Notes: a model not told the origin generated them from the sequence alone. 64,000 bases of DNA from Pseudomonas baetica (GCF_002813455.1 NZ_PHHE01000001.1:5390001-5454000), one strand, 5' to 3'. Shown: positions 1-9,600, numbered from the stretch's first letter. Translations and numbers: made by a program.

Positions 1-4
1 CCGC

Positions 5-31
5 AAAAGTCGCACCACTGGCGCGACTTTT
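5..31. terminator. Hairpin terminator upstream of cysM
   Basis: A 9-bp inverted repeat (AAAAGTCGC / GCGACTTTT) with a 9-nt loop is flanked by A and T runs, so it could stop transcription from either side. The gene it serves on the left lies outside the window. Confidence 0.55.
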
Positions 32-137
32 AATCCCTTATTCCCATAAACCATAAGCACCGCACTTTGCGTGATATGGCCTGCGCAGGTTTGCCGGTAT
101 GATAGGCGCCCCCGCACGTCTGGATTGCGAATACGCC

Positions 138-1040
138 ATGACCCTGCAGTACCCAACCATCGCCGATTGCGTCGGCAACACTCCGCTGGTGCGTTTGCAG
201 CGCCTGCCCGGTGCCACCAGCAACACCCTATTGCTCAAGCTCGAAGGGAACAACCCTGCGGGTTCGGTCAAGGACCGTCCGGCGCTGTCGATGATCACCC
301 GTGCCGAGTTGCGCGGGCAGATCCACGCTGGCGATACGCTGATCGAAGCGACCTCGGGCAACACCGGGATCGCCCTGGCCATGGCTGCCGCGATCAAGGG
401 TTACAAGATGATCCTGATCATGCCGGACAACTCCAGCGCCGAGCGCAAAGCGGCGATGACCGCTTACGGTGCCGAGCTGATTCTGGTCAGTCAGGAAGAG
501 GGCATGGAAGGCGCTCGCGATCTCGCTCAGCGGATGGAAGCCGAAGGCCGTGGCAAGGTGCTCGATCAGTTCGCCAACGGCGACAACCCCGAAGCGCACT
601 ACACCACCACCGGCCCGGAAATCTGGCGTCAGACCCAGGGCACCATCACTCACTTCGTCAGCTCGATGGGCACCACCGGCACCATCATGGGTGTGTCGCG
701 CTACTTGAAAGAGCAGAGCGACAACGTGCAGATCGTCGGTCTGCAACCGATGGAAGGCTCGGCCATCCCCGGCATTCGCCGCTGGCCGCAGGAATACCTG
801 CCAAAGATTTATCAGGCTGACCGCGTCGACCGTATCGTCGACATGGCGCAAAGCGAAGCCGAGGACGTCACCCGGCGTCTGGCTCGCGAAGAAGGCATCT
901 TCTGTGGTGTGTCCTCGGGCGGTGCGGTGGCGGCGATGCTACGCCTGTCCAGAGAAGTTGAAAACGCAGTGATCGTCGCGATCATTTGTGACCGTGGCGA
1001 CCGTTACCTGTCGACCGGCATTTTCGACGCGCCCAACTGA
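138..1040 (+). CDS. cysM: Cysteine synthase B (O-acetylserine sulfhydrylase B)
   Basis: This cytosolic PLP enzyme makes cysteine from O-acetylserine and sulfide or thiosulfate. The protein is 300 residues, the usual CysM length. The PLP lysine is K45 in [10 protein letters not shown], followed by the phosphate-binding motif TSGNTG and a C-terminal SSGGA loop. NPAGSVKDR is typical of the CysM type rather than CysK. I chose the ATG at 138 because [17 protein letters not shown] matches known N-termini; an in-frame start at 99 would add 13 unlikely residues. The stop overlaps the next start (TGATG), so it is probably co-transcribed with rlmD. Confidence 0.95.
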   Translation: MTLQYPTIADCVGNTPLVRLQRLPGATSNTLLLKLEGNNPAGSVKDRPALSMITRAELRGQIHAGDTLIEATSGNTGIALAMAAAIKGYKMILIMPDNSSAERKAAMTAYGAELILVSQEEGMEGARDLAQRMEAEGRGKVLDQFANGDNPEAHYTTTGPEIWRQTQGTITHFVSSMGTTGTIMGVSRYLKEQSDNVQIVGLQPMEGSAIPGIRRWPQEYLPKIYQADRVDRIVDMAQSEAEDVTRRLAREEGIFCGVSSGGAVAAMLRLSREVENAVIVAIICDRGDRYLSTGIFDAPN

Positions 1041-2440
1041 TGGCCAAGCACGAGAGAGGCCTGCGCTTCCAGCCCACCGGCGGCAGCAAGGCCCCGCAAA
1101 TCCCGACCGGCAAGAAGCAGCGCTTGAGCATCGAGCGCCTGGCCAATGACGGTCGCGGCATCGCGTTTTTCGAAGGCCGCACCTGGTTTGTCCTCGGCGC
1201 CCTTGCCGGTGAAGAGGTCGAGGCGCGAGTGCTTGGCGCTCACGGCAAAGTGGTCGAAGCACGCACCGAACGCGTGTTCAGCGCCAGCGAACTGCGCCGC
1301 CCGGCGCCGTGTCAGCACTCCGGTCGTTGCGGTGGTTGCAGCGTTCAGCATTTGCCCCACAGCGAACAGCTTGCCCTGAAACAGCGCATGCTCGCCGAGC
1401 AATTATCGAAGGTCGCCGGTGTCGAACCGCAAGAGTGGGCGGCGCCGTTGACCGGCCCCGAGTTCGGCTATCGGCGGCGTGCCCGCGTCGCCGTGCGCTG
1501 GGACGTGAAAGCGAAGAAGCTGGAAGTCGGTTTCCGCGCTGCTGGCAGTCAGGACATCATCGCGATCAGCGAATGCCCGGTGCTGGTACAGCCCTTGCAA
1601 CCGATCATGACCCGTTTGCCGGAGATGCTCCGTCGCTTGAGCAAACCTCAGGCACTGGGGCATGTGGAGTTGTTCAGCGGTTCATCGCTGGCGGTGTTGC
1701 TGCGGCACATGGCGCCGTTGTCCGAAGCGGATCTGACGATCCTCAAGGACTTCTGCCAATTCCATGAAACGCAACTGTGGCTGCATGGCGAAGGTGAACC
1801 GCAACCGGTCGATGCCGCGCAATCGCTGGGCTATCGCCTGGAACAGTGGGATCTGGATCTGGCTTATCGGCCGGGGGATTTCATCCAGGTCAACGCTGGC
1901 GTCAATGAAGCAATGGTCGCGCAGGCGCTGGACTGGCTGAAACCGACTCGCGATGAGCGCGTGCTGGATTTGTTCTGCGGTCTTGGCAACTTCGCGTTGC
2001 CGCTGGCCAAAGCCGCTCGCGAAGTGGTCGCGGTGGAGGGTGTGCAGACCATGGTCGAGCGCGCCGCGGCGAACGCCGCTAGTAACAATTTGCATAATAC
2101 AAAGTTTTTTCAAGCCGATTTATCCCAGCCTCTGGCCGATGCCGAGTGGATCGCAAACGGCTTTTCTGCGGTACTCTTGGACCCACCGCGTGACGGTGCT
2201 TTCGAGGTGGTGCGCAAGCTCGCGACCCTGGGTGCCAAGCGGCTGGTTTATGTGTCGTGCAACCCGGCAACGCTGGCGCGCGACACGGTTGAATTGATCA
2301 AGCAGGGCTACCGGTTAAAACGTGCCGGGATTCTCGATATGTTTCCTCAGACGGCACATGTCGAGGCCATGGCGTTATTTGAAGCGAGCCAGGATGGCTC
2401 GTCTGATCCGTCTGGTCTGCCCGTGCCGCGCTCGCATTAG
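1040..2440 (+). CDS. rlmD: 23S rRNA (uracil-1939-C5)-methyltransferase
   Basis: RlmD (RumA) methylates U1939 of 23S rRNA using SAM. The protein has 466 residues. It starts with a TRAM RNA-binding domain (about residues 25-80), followed by the cysteine cluster CxxxxxCGGC that with a later Cys (ISECP) holds a 4Fe-4S centre. The SAM-binding motif is [13 protein letters not shown], and DPPRDGA and [10 protein letters not shown] carry the catalytic base and the nucleophilic Cys. The start overlaps the cysM stop by one base. About 76 bp separate it from relA, so the three genes may share transcripts. It is somewhat longer than the E. coli protein because of its C-terminal tail. Confidence 0.94.
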   Translation: MAKHERGLRFQPTGGSKAPQIPTGKKQRLSIERLANDGRGIAFFEGRTWFVLGALAGEEVEARVLGAHGKVVEARTERVFSASELRRPAPCQHSGRCGGCSVQHLPHSEQLALKQRMLAEQLSKVAGVEPQEWAAPLTGPEFGYRRRARVAVRWDVKAKKLEVGFRAAGSQDIIAISECPVLVQPLQPIMTRLPEMLRRLSKPQALGHVELFSGSSLAVLLRHMAPLSEADLTILKDFCQFHETQLWLHGEGEPQPVDAAQSLGYRLEQWDLDLAYRPGDFIQVNAGVNEAMVAQALDWLKPTRDERVLDLFCGLGNFALPLAKAAREVVAVEGVQTMVERAAANAASNNLHNTKFFQADLSQPLADAEWIANGFSAVLLDPPRDGAFEVVRKLATLGAKRLVYVSCNPATLARDTVELIKQGYRLKRAGILDMFPQTAHVEAMALFEASQDGSSDPSGLPVPRSH

Positions 2441-2516
2441 CCCCGCGAGCGCAAACGGGCGTTGAAGGTCAGCGATTTGACGCATTGAATCTGCGTCGTA
2501 GGGAAGGTAAAGCAAG

Positions 2517-4760
2517 ATGGTACAGGTGAGAGCACACCAGCCGATCAACACTGACGGCAGTATCAATCTCGAGGCTTGGCTCGATCATGCGGTCAGTGTC
2601 GATCTGGCACTGGATCGCGAAGCCTTGAAAGAAGCCTGCGAGTTCGCTCGCGAGGCCGAACAACAGTCCAATGCCAAGAAGAATCTGTGGGCCGAAGGCT
2701 CCGGCAGTTTCAGCACCGGCCTGGAAATCGCCGAGATTCTCGCCGACCTCAAGCTCGATCAGGATTCGCTGGTCGCGGCCGTCCTGTATCGCGGCGTTCG
2801 CGAAGGCCAGATCGAACTTGCGGCAGTCGGCCAGCGCTTCGGTCCGGTGGTCGCCAAGCTGATCGACGGCGTGCAGCGCATGGCCGCCATCAGCGCCAGT
2901 CTGAGTCCGCGTCAGTCGATGGTCATGGGCACGCAAGGGCAGGTGGAAAACCTGCGCAAGATGCTCGTGGCAATGGTCGATGACGTCCGTGTCGCCCTGA
3001 TCAAACTGGCCGAACGTACGTGCGCCATTCGTGCGGTGAAAACCGCTGACGACGAAAAACGTAACCGTGTCGCCCGGGAAGTCTTCGACATCTATGCGCC
3101 GCTCGCGCACCGGCTCGGCATCGGTCATATCAAATGGGAACTGGAGGACTTGTCCTTCCGTTACCTGGAGCCTGACCAATACAAACAGATCGCCAAGTTG
3201 CTCCATGAGCGACGGCTGGATCGCGAGCGCTTCATCGCCGACGTGATGACCCAGCTCAAGGATGAATTGCAGGCCACCGGCGTCGATGCCGACATCAGCG
3301 GCCGGGCCAAACACATCTATTCGATCTGGCGCAAAATGCAGCGCAAGGGTCTGGAATTCAGCCAGATCTATGACGTGCGTGCGGTGCGCGTGCTGGTCCC
3401 GGAAATGCGCGACTGCTACACCGCGCTCGGCATTGTCCACACCCTGTGGCGGCACATCCCGAAAGAATTTGACGACTACATCGCCAACCCGAAAGAGAAC
3501 GGCTACCGCTCGCTGCACACCGCCGTGATCGGCCCGGAAGGCAAGGTGCTGGAAGTGCAGATCCGCACCCACTCCATGCACGAAGAAGCCGAACTCGGGG
3601 TGTGCGCGCACTGGCGCTATAAGGGCACCGACGTCAAATCCGGCTCCAATCACTACGAAGAGAAAATCTCCTGGCTGCGTCAGGTGCTCGAGTGGCACGA
3701 AGAGTTGGGCGACATCGGCGGTCTGGCCGAACAGCTGCGGGTCGATATCGAACCGGATCGGGTGTACATCTTCACCCCCGACGGGCACGCCATCGACTTG
3801 CCGAAGGGCGCGACGCCGCTGGACTTCGCCTACCGCGTGCACACTGAAATCGGTCATAACTGCCGTGGTGCGAAGATCAACGGGCGGATCGTGCCGCTCA
3901 ACTACAGCCTGCAAACCGGTGAGCAGGTCGAGATCATCACCAGCAAACACGGCACGCCGAGCCGTGACTGGCTGAACTCGAACCTGGGTTACGTCACCAC
4001 GTCGCGGGCGCGGGCGAAGATTGTTCACTGGTTCAAGTTGCAGGCGCGTGACCAGAACGTCGCCGCCGGTAAAACCCTGATCGAACGCGAACTGACGCGT
4101 CTCGGCCTGCCGGCGGTGGATTTCGACAAGTTGGCGGACAAGGCCAATATGAAAACCGCCGAAGACATGTTCGCCGCCCTCGGCGCCGGCGACCTGCGCC
4201 TGGCGCAACTGGTCAACCTGGCGCAGCAACTGGTCGAGCCGGAACGCGGTAACGAACAGTTGGAGCTGATCCCGCGCAAAGCCACCGGTTACAAACCGGG
4301 CAAGCGTGGCGACATCCAGATCCAGGGCGTCGGCAACCTGATGACGCAAATGGCCGGCTGCTGCCAGCCGCTGCCGGGCGATGCGATTGTCGGTTACATC
4401 ACTCAGGGCCGTGGCGTGAGCATTCACCGCCAGGACTGCGCCTCGGTGCTGCAACTGGGCGGACGCGAGCCAGAGCGCATCATCCAGGTCAGTTGGGGCC
4501 CGGTGCCGGTGCTTACCTACCCGGTGGACATCGTCATCCGCGCCTACGACCGTTCCGGTCTGCTGCGTGACGTCTCGCAGGTGCTGCTCAACGAGCGGAT
4601 CAACGTACTGGCGGTCAACACCCGCTCGAACAAGGAGGACAACACCGCATTGATGTCCCTGACCATCGAGATCCCGGGTCTGGATGCACTGGGGCGGTTG
4701 CTCGGCAGGATTTCCCAACTGCCGAACATCATCGAAACGCGGCGTAACCGTACGCCGTGA
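2517..4760 (+). CDS. relA: GTP pyrophosphokinase, (p)ppGpp synthetase I
   Basis: RelA makes (p)ppGpp from ATP and GTP/GDP on ribosomes stalled with uncharged tRNA and triggers the stringent response. The 747 residues show a degenerate N-terminal HD region, the synthetase domain (RAKHIYSIWRKM, then NGYRSLHTAV), a TGS domain (VYIFTPDGHAIDLP), a zinc-finger/RIS region with paired cysteines (MAGCCQPLPGD) and a C-terminal ACT domain. The hydrolase HDxxED motif is replaced by LYRGVREG, so this is the synthesis-only RelA, not SpoT. The start is the ATG at 2517, preceded by AGGGAAGG. It is followed by a REP pair and then mazG. Confidence 0.96.
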   Translation: MVQVRAHQPINTDGSINLEAWLDHAVSVDLALDREALKEACEFAREAEQQSNAKKNLWAEGSGSFSTGLEIAEILADLKLDQDSLVAAVLYRGVREGQIELAAVGQRFGPVVAKLIDGVQRMAAISASLSPRQSMVMGTQGQVENLRKMLVAMVDDVRVALIKLAERTCAIRAVKTADDEKRNRVAREVFDIYAPLAHRLGIGHIKWELEDLSFRYLEPDQYKQIAKLLHERRLDRERFIADVMTQLKDELQATGVDADISGRAKHIYSIWRKMQRKGLEFSQIYDVRAVRVLVPEMRDCYTALGIVHTLWRHIPKEFDDYIANPKENGYRSLHTAVIGPEGKVLEVQIRTHSMHEEAELGVCAHWRYKGTDVKSGSNHYEEKISWLRQVLEWHEELGDIGGLAEQLRVDIEPDRVYIFTPDGHAIDLPKGATPLDFAYRVHTEIGHNCRGAKINGRIVPLNYSLQTGEQVEIITSKHGTPSRDWLNSNLGYVTTSRARAKIVHWFKLQARDQNVAAGKTLIERELTRLGLPAVDFDKLADKANMKTAEDMFAALGAGDLRLAQLVNLAQQLVEPERGNEQLELIPRKATGYKPGKRGDIQIQGVGNLMTQMAGCCQPLPGDAIVGYITQGRGVSIHRQDCASVLQLGGREPERIIQVSWGPVPVLTYPVDIVIRAYDRSGLLRDVSQVLLNERINVLAVNTRSNKEDNTALMSLTIEIPGLDALGRLLGRISQLPNIIETRRNRTP

Positions 4761-4771
4761 TGTGGCTTCTC

Positions 4772-4860
4772 TGTGGGAGCGAGCCTGCTCGCGAAGAGGG
4801 CGTGTCAGTCGACAACATAGTTGCAGACACACCGCTTTCGCGAGCAGGCTCGCTCCCACA
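4772..4860. repeat. REP pair between relA and mazG
   Basis: Two 24-nt arms, TGTGGGAGCGAGCCTGCTCG... and its exact reverse complement, face each other across a 41-nt loop; the element is 89 bp long. The same pair, with the same or nearly the same length, recurs at 8191, 17371, 25830 and 28748. Confidence 0.9.
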
Positions 4861-4884
4861 GTGGTTTTGTGGTGAGACAGAAGA

Positions 4885-5721
4885 ATGATGTACAGCCTTG
4901 AAGACCTGCTCCATCTCATGAACCGCCTGCGCGATCCGCAGTACGGTTGCCCGTGGGACATCAAGCAAACCTACGCGACCATCGTCCCGCACACCCTCGA
5001 AGAAGCCTACGAAGTGGCCGACGCCATCGAGCGCGGCGACTTCGATCATTTGCAGGGTGAGTTGGGCGATCTGCTGTTTCAGGTCGTCTATTACAGTCAG
5101 TTGGCGCAGGAAGAAGGGCGCTTTGAATTCGCCGGGGTGATCGACAGCATTACCCGCAAGCTGATCCGTCGTCACCCGCATGTGTTTCCCACCGGCGATC
5201 TTTACGCGCCGCTGGACGTGCCGCGCTTGAGCGAAGAACAGGTCAAGCAGCGCTGGGAAGAGATCAAGGCCGAAGAGCGCGCCGAGAAATCCGCCGCGCC
5301 AGAGCAACTGTCACTGCTCGACGACGTGCCTGCCACGTTGCCGGCATTGTCCCGTTCAGCCAAGTTGCAAAAGCGCGCAGGGCAGGTTGGTTTTGACTGG
5401 CCGGATGCCTTGCCCGTGTTCGACAAAGTGCGCGAAGAGCTCGATGAAGTGCTCCAGGCCATGTCCGAAAACGATCCGGTAGCGGTGGCTGACGAAATCG
5501 GCGATTTGCTGTTTTCCGTGGTCAATCTGGCCCGGCATCTCAAGGTCGATCCGGAAACCGCATTGCGTGGCGCCAACGGCAAGTTCGAAAGACGGTTCCG
5601 ATTTATCGAACAGGCATTGCGCGACACCCACCGTCCCATAGAAGATTGCACCCTCGAAGAGTTGGACGCCCTGTGGGGTGAAGCCAAACGTCAGGAAAAG
5701 AATTTGCCCGGCTGCGGCTGA
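4885..5721 (+). CDS. mazG: Nucleoside triphosphate pyrophosphohydrolase MazG
   Basis: MazG hydrolyses (d)NTPs to NMP and pyrophosphate. In E. coli it cleans the nucleotide pool and lowers ppGpp, which suits its place after relA. The 278 residues hold two tandem MazG domains, each with the acidic EExxE...D metal-binding pattern: first LEEAYEVADAI with GELGDLLFQ, then EELDEVLQAM with DEIGDLLFS. The length agrees with the two-domain family. The start is the ATG at 4885; the alternative ATG at 4888 would remove one residue. A REP pair separates it from relA. The next gene begins about 25 bp downstream. Confidence 0.94.
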   Translation: MMYSLEDLLHLMNRLRDPQYGCPWDIKQTYATIVPHTLEEAYEVADAIERGDFDHLQGELGDLLFQVVYYSQLAQEEGRFEFAGVIDSITRKLIRRHPHVFPTGDLYAPLDVPRLSEEQVKQRWEEIKAEERAEKSAAPEQLSLLDDVPATLPALSRSAKLQKRAGQVGFDWPDALPVFDKVREELDEVLQAMSENDPVAVADEIGDLLFSVVNLARHLKVDPETALRGANGKFERRFRFIEQALRDTHRPIEDCTLEELDALWGEAKRQEKNLPGCG

Positions 5722-5745
5722 GCAACTGCCCAAGTGAGTAAGCAC

Positions 5746-6288
5746 ATGAGTATTTCCCTTCGCGATCAGTTGCTCAAAGCAGGGCTGGTCAACCAAAAGC
5801 AGGCCAAGCAGGTCAGCAAGGACAAACAGAAGCAGCAGCGTCTGGCCCACAAAGGTCAGATCGAGCTGGACGACTCGCAGCAGCGCGCCGCCCAGGAAGC
5901 GATGGCCGAGAAGGTCAAGCGCGACCAGGAGCTGAACCGTCAGCAGAAAGAGAAAGCCGAAGCCAAGGCGCGTGCAGCGCAGGTCAAGCAGTTGATCGAG
6001 GTTTCGCGTCTGCCGAAGCTGACCACCGAGGACTACTACAACTTCGTCGACGACAAGAAGGTCAAGCGCATCTCGGTCAACACGCTGATGCGCAACAAGC
6101 TCAGTAGCGGTTCGCTGGCGATCGTCCATCATGCCGGTGGCTACGAAGTAATCCCGCGTGAGGCGGCCCTGAAGATCCAGGAGCGCGATCCGCAGCGCAT
6201 CGTGCAGCTCAACGTGCAAACCGAAGAAGTCAGCACCGAGGACGATCCGTACGCGGCCTATCAGATCCCTGACGATCTGATGTGGTAA
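5746..6288 (+). CDS. DUF2058 family protein (YaiL-like, nucleoprotein-associated)
   Basis: This is a 180-residue, highly charged protein of the DUF2058 family, named after E. coli YaiL; its biochemical role is unknown. Residues 1-95 are rich in Lys, Gln and Glu and should form a long helix or coiled coil (KQAKQVSKDKQKQQ). The C-terminal half, LTTEDYYNFVDDKKVK to the end, is the conserved globular part. I prefer the ATG at 5746 (MSISLRDQLLKAG) to a GTG at 5734. It follows mazG by 24 bp, probably in one operon. The terminator just after it is split by an IS element, so its transcripts may now run into the IS. Confidence 0.85.
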   Translation: MSISLRDQLLKAGLVNQKQAKQVSKDKQKQQRLAHKGQIELDDSQQRAAQEAMAEKVKRDQELNRQQKEKAEAKARAAQVKQLIEVSRLPKLTTEDYYNFVDDKKVKRISVNTLMRNKLSSGSLAIVHHAGGYEVIPREAALKIQERDPQRIVQLNVQTEEVSTEDDPYAAYQIPDDLMW

Positions 6289-6317
6289 ATCGATAGAGCT
6301 GTAACAACGACAAACCC

Positions 6318-6328
6318 CGCTCATGGCG
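6318..6328. repeat. Target-site duplication, left copy
   Basis: The 11-bp CGCTCATGGCG is repeated exactly at 7751-7761, immediately outside the two IS ends. Its length fits IS4-family insertion. Confidence 0.9.
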
Positions 6329-7750
6329 TAATGCTGTTCACTTAAGCATTTGAATCCTCGCCGGGCTTCTTCGAAAATCCGATGTCAGATCTCTGGCATC
6401 GGATTTTTTATGTCTGTTCAACAGGACTTGCTCGACCTCGGCGACCTTTTCAACTTCTGTGACTTGAGCACATTCACTCAAAATATTCCCATCGAGTGGG
6501 TCGCGTCTGCGCTGGATCTGTCCAGCCAAGCCACTATCCGACGGCGTCGCTTGCCTGCCGACCAAGTGCTCTGGCTGGTGCTCGGCATGGCATTGTTTCG
6601 CGACGAGCCCGTTCATGAGGTCGCCCGACGTTTGAACATCTGCGCCCAAGGTCTGGCTTCTGACCATCTGTTGGCCCGTAGCGGTGTGACCGAGGCCCGC
6701 AAGCGGCTGGGGGCCGACCCGGTTGAGTGGTTGTTTCGCAAAACGGGTACTCAATGGGGCGCGCAGCGCTATCCCGATGATGCCTGGCAGGATCTGCAAG
6801 TATTTGCAGTCGATGGTGCGCTTCTGCGCACGCCGGATACACCGGAGTTGCGAGACCATTTCGGTTCTGGAAACACCTCGACCGACCGCCAGACTCCCTT
6901 TCCCATGCTGCGCCTGGTGGCGCTGATGAATGTGCGTTCACACCTGATCCTGGATGCACAGCTTAGCCCTTACCGACGCAGCGAAATGCGTCTGGCCGAT
7001 GAGTTTTTGCAGCAGATCCCCGACCACTCCGTGACGTTGTTCGATAAAGGGTTCTGGAGCGCCGATCTCATGCTCAGCCTGAGCGGCGACGGCAGTCACC
7101 GTCATTGGCTGATTCCGGCAAAAAAGGGATTGGTTTGCGAGGAGGTAGCCCGTTACAACGCGCATGATCGTTTGGTGCGTATGAACGTGTCGCCGCAAGC
7201 CAGAAAGCGAAATCCGACTCTTCCTACACACTGGGAGGCGCGTGAAGTCAGTTATGAAATTCAAGGCAAAGTAAAAACAGTCATGACGTCGTTGCCGGCC
7301 AAGATCTACAGCACCAAGTCTGTTGCCAAGCTTTATCAGGAGCGCTGGGAAATCGAATTGGGCTTCAGGGATATCAAAAGCTCAATGCAGCAAAACGCAA
7401 TGACCTTGCGCAGCAAAAAGGTCGATCTGATCTACCAGGAAGTGTGGGGGTTGTTGCTGGCTTACAACGTGATTCGTCGGGAGGCAAGTCAGGCAGCAGT
7501 CGCGTTTGGTCGAGCGCCGTCGGACATCCGTTTCAAGCCGGCTTGCCAGTACATCGCCGTGCAGTTGATCGTGATGGCAGCGGCCAATCCTGTTTCAGCG
7601 ACGGGTAGACGGTTGGCGGAACTTAGAAAAGGCGTTGGCGGGCTGTTTCTGGATCACCGCCCAAGGCCTTCGAGGCCAAGGACGGCGAAGATTTCAAAAA
7701 CCCGGTTTCCGGTGGACCGTAAGGCTGCTCCGCTTAAGTGAACAGCATTA
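6329..7750 (+). mobile_element. Complete IS4-family insertion sequence (1422 bp)
   Basis: The element is bounded by perfect 19-bp terminal inverted repeats (TAATGCTGTTCACTTAAGC at 6329-6347, its complement at 7732-7750) and an 11-bp target duplication. It carries one full-length transposase gene. Nothing in it looks degraded, which suggests recent arrival and possible activity. I cannot name the ISfinder entry. No second copy is in this window. Confidence 0.93.
6410..7741 (+). CDS. IS4-family DDE transposase
   Basis: This 443-residue transposase would cut and paste the surrounding element. An N-terminal IS4 domain (residues 1 to about 100, DLGDLFNFCDLSTF...) precedes the DDE core. The first Asp is in AVDGALLRTPDT and the second in LFDKGFWSADL. 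The C-terminal signature YQERWEIELGFRDIK matches the IS4 hallmark Y-x2-R-x3-E-x6-K exactly. The start at 6410 (MSVQQDLLDLG) is preferred over an upstream TTG at 6350. The stop codon lies inside the right terminal repeat, as often in compact IS elements. The frame is intact. Confidence 0.93.
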   Translation: MSVQQDLLDLGDLFNFCDLSTFTQNIPIEWVASALDLSSQATIRRRRLPADQVLWLVLGMALFRDEPVHEVARRLNICAQGLASDHLLARSGVTEARKRLGADPVEWLFRKTGTQWGAQRYPDDAWQDLQVFAVDGALLRTPDTPELRDHFGSGNTSTDRQTPFPMLRLVALMNVRSHLILDAQLSPYRRSEMRLADEFLQQIPDHSVTLFDKGFWSADLMLSLSGDGSHRHWLIPAKKGLVCEEVARYNAHDRLVRMNVSPQARKRNPTLPTHWEAREVSYEIQGKVKTVMTSLPAKIYSTKSVAKLYQERWEIELGFRDIKSSMQQNAMTLRSKKVDLIYQEVWGLLLAYNVIRREASQAAVAFGRAPSDIRFKPACQYIAVQLIVMAAANPVSATGRRLAELRKGVGGLFLDHRPRPSRPRTAKISKTRFPVDRKAAPLK

Positions 7751-7761
7751 CGCTCATGGCG
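7751..7761. repeat. Target-site duplication, right copy
   Basis: CGCTCATGGCG, identical to 6318-6328, abuts the right end of the IS. Confidence 0.9.
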
Positions 7762-7791
7762 GGGTTTGTCGTTTTCAATGCTGTGGTTGAA

Positions 7792-7980
7792 TCAGGCGGA
7801 TTTCAGATCCCGCTGCTGCTCTTGCACTTCGAGTTCGGCCTTGTAGTTGTGGGCGTCGATTTCGTTGTGGAACATCCCGACCAGCAAGTCTTGTTGATGC
7901 ACGTCCCAAATCCGGATACCGGCGGCTACGCCTTCATGGGACATGTGTGAATCGTCGCGTTCAGTTACTTTTACAGTCAT
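7792..7980 (-). CDS. Small conserved hypothetical protein (62 aa)
   Basis: A 62-residue soluble protein starting MTVKVTERDDSHMSHEG, with no signal peptide or membrane segment. The core IRIWDVHQQDLLVGMFHNEIDAHNYKAE looks like a small beta-beta-alpha fold. A GGAG ribosome site sits about 8 nt before the ATG, which supports real translation. I recall similar short proteins in other Pseudomonas genomes but know no function. It is convergent with the DUF2058 gene and shared the terminator now broken by the IS. Confidence 0.65.
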   Translation of the reverse strand: MTVKVTERDDSHMSHEGVAAGIRIWDVHQQDLLVGMFHNEIDAHNYKAELEVQEQQRDLKSA

Positions 7981-8190
7981 CTGCTAGCTCCAAATCTCAA
8001 GTTATCTGCAGCAAGGCGTGTGCAGGACTCTTTTATAGAATTTGTTAGGCAGCTAAGTAAACCGGTGATTCACGCAAGGTGTTGTTGCGTTTTTTGCAAC
8101 AGTGCTGCAGCCCGCGCAATCCGCGACATTCGGTCGCAGGGCAGAAAGTTTCATGACAGAAGTTTCATTTTCATAAGCACTGAAACCCAT
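7981..8190. other. Intergenic stretch without recognised gene
   Basis: Together with the REP pair and terminator to its right, this makes a 388-bp gene-free gap between the 62-aa gene and fabB. It should carry the promoter of the 62-aa gene (minus strand). I see no clear -35/-10 pair and no RNA gene. Confidence 0.5.
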
Positions 8191-8279
8191 TGTGGGAGCG
8201 AGCCTGCTCGCGAATTCGGTGGGTCAGACGACGATAGGGTGACTGGAATATCGCATTCGCGAGCAGGCTCGCTCCCACA
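8191..8279. repeat. REP pair downstream of fabB
   Basis: An 89-bp element with the same facing arms as the pair at 4772. It lies beyond the fabB terminator. Confidence 0.9.
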
Positions 8280-8314
8280 GGTTTTTGCGGTGTGGCTGCT
8301 ATTTTCTGCAGGCC

Positions 8315-8347
8315 AAAAAAAACGCCCCGAACCAGTCGGGGCGTTTT
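8315..8347 (-). terminator. Rho-independent terminator of fabAB
   Basis: On the minus strand a 12-bp GC-rich stem (AAAACGCCCCGA with its complement, 5-nt loop) is followed by a run of eight T, about 20 bp after the fabB stop. Confidence 0.88.
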
Positions 8348-8368
8348 CATGTGTGGCTCAGCGGGGAA

Positions 8369-9589
8369 TTACTTGCCTTCCCAGCGCTTCAGTACCAGCG
8401 TGGCGTTGGTGCCGCCGAAGCCGAAGCTGTTGCTCATCACGGTATTGATGGTGGCGTTTTCGCGGGTCTTGGTCAGCACCGGCAGATCGGCCACTTCAGG
8501 GTCCAGTTCGTCGATGTTGGCGGAACCGGCAATGAAGTTGCCTTCCATCATCAGCATGCAGTAGATCGCTTCGTGAACGCCGGCGGCGCCCAGGGAGTGA
8601 CCGGACAGGCTCTTGGTCGAGCTGATCGCTGGTGCCTTGTCGCCGAACACTTCACGCACACCTTTCATTTCCGCAACGTCGCCGACCGGAGTCGAGGTGC
8701 CGTGGGTGTTCAGGTAGTCGATCGGAGTATCAACGGTGGACATCGCCATCTGCATGCAGCGGATCGCGCCTTCGCCACTTGGGGCAACCATGTCGTAGCC
8801 GTCGGACGTCGCGCCGTAGCCAACGATTTCCGCGTAGATCTTCGCGCCACGGGCCAGAGCGTGTTCCAGCTCTTCAACCACAACCATGCCGCCACCGCCA
8901 GCGATGACGAAACCGTCACGGTCGGCGTCGTAGGCGCGGGAGGCTTGTTCCGGGGTGTCGTTACGCTTGCTGGACAGTGCGCCCATTGCGTCGAACAGGA
9001 ACGACTGGCTCCAGTGCTCCTCTTCACCGCCACCGGCGAAAACGATGTCCTGTTTGCCCATCTGGATCTGTTCCATGGCGGTACCGATGCAGTGAGCACT
9101 GGTGGCGCAGGCAGAAGCGATGGAGTAGTTCAGGCCCTTGATCTTGAACGGCGTGGCCAGGCAAGCGGAAACGGTGCTGCTCATGGTCCGCGTGACGCGG
9201 TATGGACCGACGCGCTTGACGCCTTTCTCGCGCAGGATGTCCAGCGCTTCCATCTGGTTCAAGGTGGACGCGCCGCCCGAGCCGGCGATCAGGCCGGTAC
9301 GCGGGTTGGACACTTGCTCTTCGGTCAGGCCGGAGTCAGCAATGGCGTCTTTCATGGCCAGGTAGGCGTAAGCCGCTGCGTGGCCGACGAAGCGATAGAT
9401 CTTGCGATCGATCAGCTCTTCAAGGTTGAGGTCGATGGAGCCGGAAACCTGGCTACGCAGACCCATTTCGGCATATTCCGGGTTGAACCGGATGCCAGGG
9501 CGGCTTGCACGCAGGTTAGCGGAGACGGTCTCTTTGTCATTGCCCAGGCACGAAACAATGCCCAGACCAGTGATAACGACGCGGCGCAT
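8369..9589 (-). CDS. fabB: 3-oxoacyl-ACP synthase I (beta-ketoacyl synthase)
   Basis: FabB elongates acyl-ACP and is needed for unsaturated fatty acid synthesis. The 406 residues carry the Cys-His-His triad: C161 in SACATSAH, H296 in [11 protein letters not shown] and H331 in [11 protein letters not shown]. Length and motifs match E. coli FabB (C163, H298, H333). It starts 11 bp after fabA with an AAGGG ribosome site, so fabA-fabB form one operon. A strong terminator follows. Confidence 0.96.
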   Translation of the reverse strand: MRRVVITGLGIVSCLGNDKETVSANLRASRPGIRFNPEYAEMGLRSQVSGSIDLNLEELIDRKIYRFVGHAAAYAYLAMKDAIADSGLTEEQVSNPRTGLIAGSGGASTLNQMEALDILREKGVKRVGPYRVTRTMSSTVSACLATPFKIKGLNYSIASACATSAHCIGTAMEQIQMGKQDIVFAGGGEEEHWSQSFLFDAMGALSSKRNDTPEQASRAYDADRDGFVIAGGGGMVVVEELEHALARGAKIYAEIVGYGATSDGYDMVAPSGEGAIRCMQMAMSTVDTPIDYLNTHGTSTPVGDVAEMKGVREVFGDKAPAISSTKSLSGHSLGAAGVHEAIYCMLMMEGNFIAGSANIDELDPEVADLPVLTKTRENATINTVMSNSFGFGGTNATLVLKRWEGK

Positions 9590-9600
9590 GCGAATAACCC

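Larger units (their letters stand above)
6306..7773. terminator. Bidirectional terminator split by an IS element
   Basis: If the IS and one target copy are removed, 6306-6320 (AACGACAAACCCCGC) and 7759-7773 (GCGGGGTTTGTCGTT) form a perfect 15-bp stem with the 5-nt loop TCATG, flanked by T-rich sequence. It would have served both the DUF2058 gene and the convergent small gene at 7792. The IS entered at the loop, so the two arms are now about 1.4 kb apart. Confidence 0.85.

Noticed and set aside
2469..4964. 831-codon open frame antisense to relA
   Set aside because: It is the codon-bias shadow of a GC-rich gene: no ribosome site and no recognisable domain, and relA itself is beyond doubt.
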